Positions 6,090 through 9,665 of a stretch of 9,665 nucleotides of DNA are shown piece after piece (the stretch's first letter is position 1; each line of letters opens with the position of its first letter). The stretch comes from an uncultured Anaerocolumna sp. (GTDB lineage Bacteria; Bacillota; Clostridia; Lachnospirales; Lachnospiraceae). Below the pieces are notes generated by a model that saw only the letters and a program-made list of their open reading frames with translations, had not been told where the DNA came from and searched no databases. A program made the position numbers and the translations under genes. The stretch spans positions 1-9,665 of the forward strand of contig CALDJN010000103.1 of NCBI GenBank assembly GCA_937901695.1, in the 5' to 3' direction.

Positions 6090-7226
6090 TTATAACAAAC
6101 CTCCCGAAATAACCATACGTTGTACTTCAGAAGTACCCTCGTATATTTCAGTAATCTTTGCATCACGCATCATACGTTCTACATCATATTCTCTTGTATA
6201 TCCATATCCACCATGAAGCTGTACAGCCAGGTTAGTTACTTCACTTGCCACCTCTGCAGCATATAATTTTGCCATTGCTGCATCCATGGAATATTTCTTT
6301 TGAGTTTCCTTGGCAATTGCTGCTTTATATACTAATAATCTGGCTGCTTCCACCTTAGTTGCCATATTGGCAATTTGGAATTGTGTATTCTGGAACTTAG
6401 AAAGAGACTTGCCAAATTGCTTTCTTTCTTTTACATAAGCTATGGTAGTTTCTAATGCACCTGCTGCAAGTCCAAGTGCCTGGGCAGCGATACCAATTCT
6501 TCCACCATCAAGAGTTTGCATTGCATAACCAAAACCTTTTCCTTCCTGACCTAATAGATTTTCTTTTGGAATTCTGCATTCAGTGAAAATTAATTCATAT
6601 GTAGCTGAGCCACGAATACCCATCTTCTTTTCCTTGGTACCAAAGGTAAAGCCAGGAGTACCTTTTTCTACAATAAATGCTGAGATTCCTTTTGTACCTT
6701 TTGACTTGTCTGTCATTGCAAAAATAATATAGATATCAGCTTCTTTACCATTGGTGATAAATATTTTACTTCCATTTAGAATATATTCATCACCATCTAA
6801 AACCGCCTTGGTTTGCTGTCCGGATGCATCCGTACCCGCATTAGGCTCCGTTAAACCAAAAGCACCTAATTTCTTACCAGTCACCAATGGTCTTAAATAC
6901 TTTTCTTTTTGCTCTGGCGTACCAAAGTTCTTAATTGGGTCACAGCATAAAGATGTATGTGCTGATACAATAACTCCAGTTGTACCGCATACCTTTGATA
7001 ACTCTTCAATACATAGAACATAAGTCAGAGTATCGCAGCCTTGTCCACCATATTCCTTAGGAATAGGGATTCCCAGAAACCCAAGTTTCTGCATCTTTTC
7101 AACAGTTCCTCTTGGAAAAACTTCAATTTCATCAACCTCTCTTGCAAGGGGTTTTACTTGCTGTTGGGCAAAGTCTCTAAATAGAGTCCTTGCCATTTCA
7201 TGTTCTTTACTTAACGTAAAATCCAT
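6090..7226 (-). CDS. bcd: Short-chain acyl-CoA dehydrogenase (butyryl-CoA type)
   Basis: This 378-residue FAD flavoenzyme interconverts a short acyl-CoA and its trans-2-enoyl-CoA, most likely butyryl-CoA and crotonyl-CoA, with EtfAB as partner. Signature one, G-L-T-E-P-N-A-G-T-D-A-S-G, is at 124-136. R-K-Q-F-G (268-272) is a conserved FAD-contacting region. Signature two, beginning Q-L-H-G-G-Y-G-Y-T-R-E-Y, is at 336-347. The catalytic base should be Glu363 in I-Y-E-G-T-S-E. An open frame extends ten codons further upstream, but AGGAGG (7233-7238) lies six bases from the internal ATG, and M-D-F-T-L-S-K-E-H is the normal family start. It is first in an operon with etfB, etfA and a MaoC hydratase. 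Substrate preference is inferred from this context. The family also includes isovaleryl- and other short-chain enzymes. Confidence 0.93.
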   Translation of the reverse strand: MDFTLSKEHEMARTLFRDFAQQQVKPLAREVDEIEVFPRGTVEKMQKLGFLGIPIPKEYGGQGCDTLTYVLCIEELSKVCGTTGVIVSAHTSLCCDPIKNFGTPEQKEKYLRPLVTGKKLGAFGLTEPNAGTDASGQQTKAVLDGDEYILNGSKIFITNGKEADIYIIFAMTDKSKGTKGISAFIVEKGTPGFTFGTKEKKMGIRGSATYELIFTECRIPKENLLGQEGKGFGYAMQTLDGGRIGIAAQALGLAAGALETTIAYVKERKQFGKSLSKFQNTQFQIANMATKVEAARLLVYKAAIAKETQKKYSMDAAMAKLYAAEVASEVTNLAVQLHGGYGYTREYDVERMMRDAKITEIYEGTSEVQRMVISGGLL

Positions 7227-7232
7227 GTTATT

Positions 7233-7238
7233 CCTCCT
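7233..7238 (-). promoter_or_regulatory. Ribosome binding site deciding the bcd start
   Basis: A perfect AGGAGG on the minus strand, six bases before ATG 7224-7226. It falls inside the ten-codon upstream extension of the frame, which rules against the longer protein. Confidence 0.85.
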
Positions 7239-7303
7239 CTCATACCTTATAGGCATTACTTTAATTATTTGTATGTGAATATAAATTTGGAACCGTAATG
7301 TGT

Positions 7304-7329
7304 ACTCGAAATTATGGGATAATTCGAGT
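7304..7329 (-). promoter_or_regulatory. Hairpin in the bcd operon leader
   Basis: ACTCGA (7304-7309) and TCGAGT (7324-7329) pair, a single base at 7310 bulges out, and ATTAT/ATAAT extend the stem to 11 bp around a three-base loop. It lies about 80-100 bases before the bcd start within the presumed 5' leader. There is no T-run, so it is not a terminator. It may protect the transcript or form part of a regulatory leader. Confidence 0.5.
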
Positions 7330-7380
7330 TTTCAAAGTCATATTTTATATATTATTGTATTAACTGTTCGGAAATATATG

Positions 7381-7404
7381 AAACATGATTCATCTTTCAT
7401 GTTT
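7381..7404. promoter_or_regulatory. Inverted repeat at the bcd operon transcription start
   Basis: Perfect 8-bp arms AAACATGA (7381-7388) and TCATGTTT (7397-7404) flank an 8-bp centre. The nearer arm is three bases from the -10 box, so the element spans the expected start site. That is a classical repressor position. It could also form a 5'-terminal hairpin. It does not match the Rex consensus I would expect for a butyrate operon. Confidence 0.5.
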
Positions 7405-7406
7405 TT

Positions 7407-7435
7407 ACTATAATATATGATACTCAATATGTCAA
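7407..7435 (-). promoter_or_regulatory. Sigma-A promoter of the bcd-etfBA-maoC operon
   Basis: On the minus strand a perfect -35 TTGACA (7430-7435), a 17-bp spacer and TATAGT (7407-7412) give 11 of 12 consensus bases. Transcription would begin near 7400, giving a leader of about 175 bases before bcd. It is the best promoter match in the window. Confidence 0.75.
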
Positions 7436-7640
7436 TATGTATATTTTAATTAATTTTATAAATAATTTTTAGTTACTATTTAACCTCATTAGGAAAGTTC
7501 TCCCCTTTAATCCGATTTAATTCTATAATTCATTACAGTTCTAATATTAAATATGATTTTATCAATTTAAAGGATTTGTCTTTTTACTATTTTTATAGTA
7601 CTATTGCAGTGATACATGATTAATATTAGGAGGCGATTCC
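7436..7640. other. AT-rich divergent spacer before the radical-SAM gene
   Basis: No gene is visible. Near the downstream gene there is a compact palindrome cluster. TACTAT-TTTT-ATAGTA (7585-7600) is a perfect inverted repeat, and ATAGTACTAT (7595-7604) is an overlapping perfect palindrome, so ACTAT/ATAGT occurs three times in alternating orientation. A weak promoter-like pair, TTGTCT (7576-7581) and TACTAT (7599-7604), overlaps it. Confidence 0.45.
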
Positions 7641-8750
7641 ATGAATAATTTATCTATGCTAATCAAGCCAGCTTCATCCCTTTGCAATATGCAATGCAAA
7701 TACTGTTTTTATAGTGATGTATCAGAACATAGAGAAATAAAATCCAATGGTATTATGAGTAAAGAAACCACTGATTTTCTTATAGATAGAACCTTGAAAT
7801 ATGTCACAAAACCAAGCCTTATCAATTTTGCCTTTCAAGGTGGAGAACCAACTGTGGCAGGATATGATTATTTTGAGTATTTTACCAGACGAGTGGAAGA
7901 AATAAATAAAGGCGGGAACAAAATTCAGTATTCCATACAAACAAATGGTCAGCTAATCGATGAAAAATTCTGCAAATTATTTCAGCAATATAATTTTCTG
8001 GTTGGTATCTCACAAGACGGACCAAAAGAATTCCATGATGTAAACCGCATTGGTGCCAATGGACAAGGAACCTTTGATCAAACCAATCATGCCATTAAAC
8101 TCCTGGAACAATTTCATGTGGAATACAATATATTATCAGTTATTACAAGACAAATGGCTAAGAAACCACAAACACTATTCCGTTATTATGAAAAGAGAAA
8201 GTTTAAATATGTTCAGTTAATACCATGTTTAAAATCTCTTGATTTTTCTCCAAATAATTCTTTAAACAAGTACGACTTGACTCCACATGAATATGCTTCA
8301 TTTTTAATATATTTCTTTCAACTATGGTATACCGCATTAAAGAATAATCAATATATCAGTATCCGGCAGTTTGATAATTTGGTATATATGTTAAAAGGTA
8401 TTCCTGCGGAGCAATGTGGAATGATGGGGCATTGCAGTATACAATGGGTTACAGAAGCAGATGGAAGTGTTTATCCCTGTGACTTTTACGTTTTAGATGC
8501 TTTTAAACTTGGTAATCTAAAAGAGGATTCTTTTGAAGCTATGATTCAATCTTCTGCTGCCAGGGAGTTTCTTCAATTTGAAACGCCTAAGAATCCACTT
8601 TGTAAAACCTGTAAGGTATATCCTATATGCGGAGGGGGTTGTAAACGATATCGCTCCTTTTATACAGAAGAAGAAAATTATTGTCCATATCAAGATTTCT
8701 TATACCACGTATATCCGAAGCTGGAAGAAATTGCTCGATTAGTAAACTAG
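7641..8750 (+). CDS. Anaerobic sulfatase-maturating enzyme (radical SAM/SPASM)
   Basis: This 369-residue cytosolic enzyme belongs to the anSME family. These enzymes use S-adenosylmethionine and iron-sulfur clusters to oxidise a Cys or Ser in a sulfatase active site to C-alpha-formylglycine. The radical-SAM motif C-N-M-Q-C-K-Y-C gives Cys15, Cys19 and Cys22. Q-G-G-E-P (66-70) is the SAM-binding GGE motif. Auxiliary-cluster cysteines are at 259, 265, 280, 321, 324, 330, 334 and 348, nearly the spacing known from the Clostridium perfringens enzyme. Asp281 directly after Cys280 fits that enzyme's catalytic aspartate. I-K-P-A-S-S (8-13) and Y-P-C-D-F-Y-V-L (278-285) are family-typical. AGGAGG (7628-7633) is seven bases before the ATG. 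No sulfatase is nearby. Maturation of another substrate by a related SPASM protein remains possible. Confidence 0.9.
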   Translation: MNNLSMLIKPASSLCNMQCKYCFYSDVSEHREIKSNGIMSKETTDFLIDRTLKYVTKPSLINFAFQGGEPTVAGYDYFEYFTRRVEEINKGGNKIQYSIQTNGQLIDEKFCKLFQQYNFLVGISQDGPKEFHDVNRIGANGQGTFDQTNHAIKLLEQFHVEYNILSVITRQMAKKPQTLFRYYEKRKFKYVQLIPCLKSLDFSPNNSLNKYDLTPHEYASFLIYFFQLWYTALKNNQYISIRQFDNLVYMLKGIPAEQCGMMGHCSIQWVTEADGSVYPCDFYVLDAFKLGNLKEDSFEAMIQSSAAREFLQFETPKNPLCKTCKVYPICGGGCKRYRSFYTEEENYCPYQDFLYHVYPKLEEIARLVN

Positions 8751-8756
8751 GACCTT

Positions 8757-8785
8757 TGACCTACTTTCCATTAATTAAATATAGA
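8757..8785 (+). promoter_or_regulatory. Candidate promoter for the ftsH-like gene
   Basis: TTGACT (8757-8762) and TATAGA (8780-8785) are separated by 17 bp, starting six bases after the preceding stop codon. Transcription from here would place the whole 16-bp repeat array in a leader of about 140 bases. Confidence 0.4.
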
Positions 8786-8823
8786 TAATATGAATAATTT
8801 CATTTACAATAAATAGAGAAACC

Positions 8824-8934
8824 ATTGATAAGCCTATTGATTGGTTTATCTGTTTATTGGTTTATCTATCTATTAACCAGCCATATATTGGCTTGCCTTT
8901 ATATTGGCTTGCCTACTTATTGGGAGGTATATAA
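8824..8934 (+). repeat. 16-bp-period degenerate tandem repeat before ftsH
   Basis: Seven consecutive units start with ATT at 8824, 8840, 8856, 8872, 8887, 8903 and 8919; all are 16 bp except the fourth, which is 15. The best-conserved unit is ATTGGCTTGCCTTTAT, with ATTGGTTTATCTGTTT as a variant. The last unit, ATTGGGAGGTATATAA, supplies the GGGAGG ribosome binding site (8922-8927) and ends at the ATG. The array also contains an AGCCA/TGGCT hairpin (8879-8893). Confidence 0.7.
8827..8870 (+). terminator. Possible terminator or attenuator within the repeat array
   Basis: GATAAGCC (8827-8834) pairs with GGTTTATC (8843-8850) over eight positions including one G-U pair, around an eight-base loop, followed by a T-rich but interrupted tract. 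It could end the radical-SAM transcript 77 bases after its stop, or act as an attenuator in the ftsH leader. AAGCC could also pair with GGCTT further down (8890-8894 or 8906-8910), giving an alternative fold. Confidence 0.35.
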
Positions 8935-9665
8935 ATGAAAAAAAGGTATTTGATTATCCTATCTATATTATTCGTGGTTATTACAGCTGGGTTAATAGGA
9001 TATCACTTTATGGATAAAAAGCAGCAAGATATGTCCTACCCCTTATTTTTAGAAACAGTTAAAAAGAAGGAAGTAGAAAAGGTAACATTTACTGACAATG
9101 TAAATACATTCAAAGTAAAATTAAATACAAATGACAATACAGAATACATTGTACCAAATCCTAAAACAGCAGATTTTACTGAGTACTTGCTATTAAACGG
9201 AATCGAAATCAGTTATGGTATAAATGGTTTTACCACATTCATTCAAATTACTTTTACTTTTCTTGTTATTGGAAGCGTCATTTGGTTAAGTCGAAGAGGA
9301 AATGCATCCTCAAGCTTAGTCAAAGATGCCAATAAGAAGAAACAAAATAGCTCAACTGTTACCCTCAACCAGGTTGCAGGTAATACAGAAGCTAAATTAA
9401 TGGTTGAGGATGTCATTGGATTTATTAAGAACCCGGAAAAATATACTACTGTTGGAGCTAAGATGCCAAAAGGTCTCTTATTCTATGGACCGCCAGGAAC
9501 AGGTAAAACCTTAATGGCCAAAGCAATTGCCGGAGAAGCAAATGTTCCTTTCTATGCCATGAGTGGTTCTGATTTCGTCCAAATGTATGTTGGTGTAGGA
9601 GCGAGCCGTATTCGTAATCTATTTAAAAAGGCAAAGCGAATTGCGGACTTGCCCGCTCCGAACTC
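8935..9665 (+). CDS. ftsH: FtsH-like AAA+ membrane protease, N-terminal part
   Basis: The first 243 codons of an FtsH-family ATP-dependent zinc metalloprotease are present; the window ends before Walker B and the protease domain. Helix one is at about residues 5-23, a short extracytoplasmic domain at 24-100 and helix two at about 102-118. A basic linker follows, then the AAA module beginning V-T-L-N-Q-V-A-G (142-149). Walker A is G-P-P-G-T-G-K-T (185-192). The pore loop M-Y-V-G (217-220) has Tyr where E. coli has Phe. V-G-A-S-R-I-R-N-L-F (221-230) is canonical. GGGAGG seven bases upstream fixes the start. After K-K-A-K (231-234) the sequence reads R-I-A-D-L-P-A-P-N instead of approaching the expected I-F-I-D-E-I-D, and the DNA turns GC-rich. 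FtsH normally degrades misassembled membrane proteins; this may be a divergent paralogue. Confidence 0.88.
   Translation, partial: MKKRYLIILSILFVVITAGLIGYHFMDKKQQDMSYPLFLETVKKKEVEKVTFTDNVNTFKVKLNTNDNTEYIVPNPKTADFTEYLLLNGIEISYGINGFTTFIQITFTFLVIGSVIWLSRRGNASSSLVKDANKKKQNSSTVTLNQVAGNTEAKLMVEDVIGFIKNPEKYTTVGAKMPKGLLFYGPPGTGKTLMAKAIAGEANVPFYAMSGSDFVQMYVGVGASRIRNLFKKAKRIADLPAPN

Noticed and set aside
7227..7256. Ten-codon upstream extension of the acyl-CoA dehydrogenase
   Set aside because: The AGGAGG binding site falls inside it, and the shorter form has the normal family N-terminus.
7299..7364. A 21-codon frame in the bcd leader region on the plus strand
   Set aside because: It has no ribosome binding site and simply reads through the leader hairpin.
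7351..7372. A Rex-type redox repressor site in the bcd leader (TTGTATTAACTGTT)
   Set aside because: It lacks the inverted TTGTTAA/TTAACAA symmetry; only isolated half-site letters match.
8824..8934. CRISPR-like array
   Set aside because: The 16-bp units are contiguous and degenerate with no unique spacers, and no cas gene is present, so this is a tandem repeat.

Overview
The window is AT-rich DNA from an anaerobic low-GC Firmicute, most likely a clostridium of the Lachnospiraceae type. The reasons are strong AGGAGG-type ribosome binding sites, sigma-A-like promoters, a MecA adaptor, a butyryl-CoA-dehydrogenase/EtfBA cluster and an oxygen-sensitive radical-SAM sulfatase-maturating enzyme. This placement is an inference from gene content, not a measured taxonomic result.

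Layout. Bases 51-1398 hold two convergent genes, an alpha/beta hydrolase (+) and the ClpC adaptor mecA (-), whose stops are 16 bp apart. A 483-bp AT-rich divergent spacer (1399-1881) carries candidate promoters for mecA and for a six-helix membrane protein (1882-2691) that ends in a clear intrinsic terminator. A 60-bp tandem duplication follows, then an unrecognised 134-residue protein on the minus strand (2873-3277).

Bases 3386-7435 look like one minus-strand operon. It has a good sigma-A promoter (7407-7435), a structured leader, an acyl-CoA dehydrogenase of the butyryl-CoA type, etfB, etfA, a MaoC-type (R)-enoyl-CoA hydratase and an intrinsic terminator (3386-3435). Bcd with EtfAB reduces a short-chain enoyl-CoA such as crotonyl-CoA; in clostridia this step can be coupled to ferredoxin reduction by flavin-based bifurcation. 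The MaoC protein would interconvert an (R)-3-hydroxyacyl-CoA and the enoyl-CoA that Bcd consumes. No crt, hbd or thl is in view.

Bases 7641-8750 (+) encode an anaerobic sulfatase-maturating enzyme with the radical-SAM and SPASM cysteines in place. Bases 8935-9665 (+) hold the N-terminal part of an FtsH AAA+ protease cut by the window end; its last codons stop resembling the family and turn GC-rich. Its upstream region is a 16-bp-period degenerate repeat that runs into its ribosome binding site.

The protein-coding content is mostly conventional. The less ordinary material is between genes: the 16-bp repeat leader of ftsH, the hairpin-rich spacer between etfA and maoC, the 60-bp tandem duplication with a possible third degenerate copy inside a gene end, and the palindromes at the bcd and sulfatase-maturase promoters. 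I found no CRISPR array, tRNA, rRNA, transposase or recognisable defence system.
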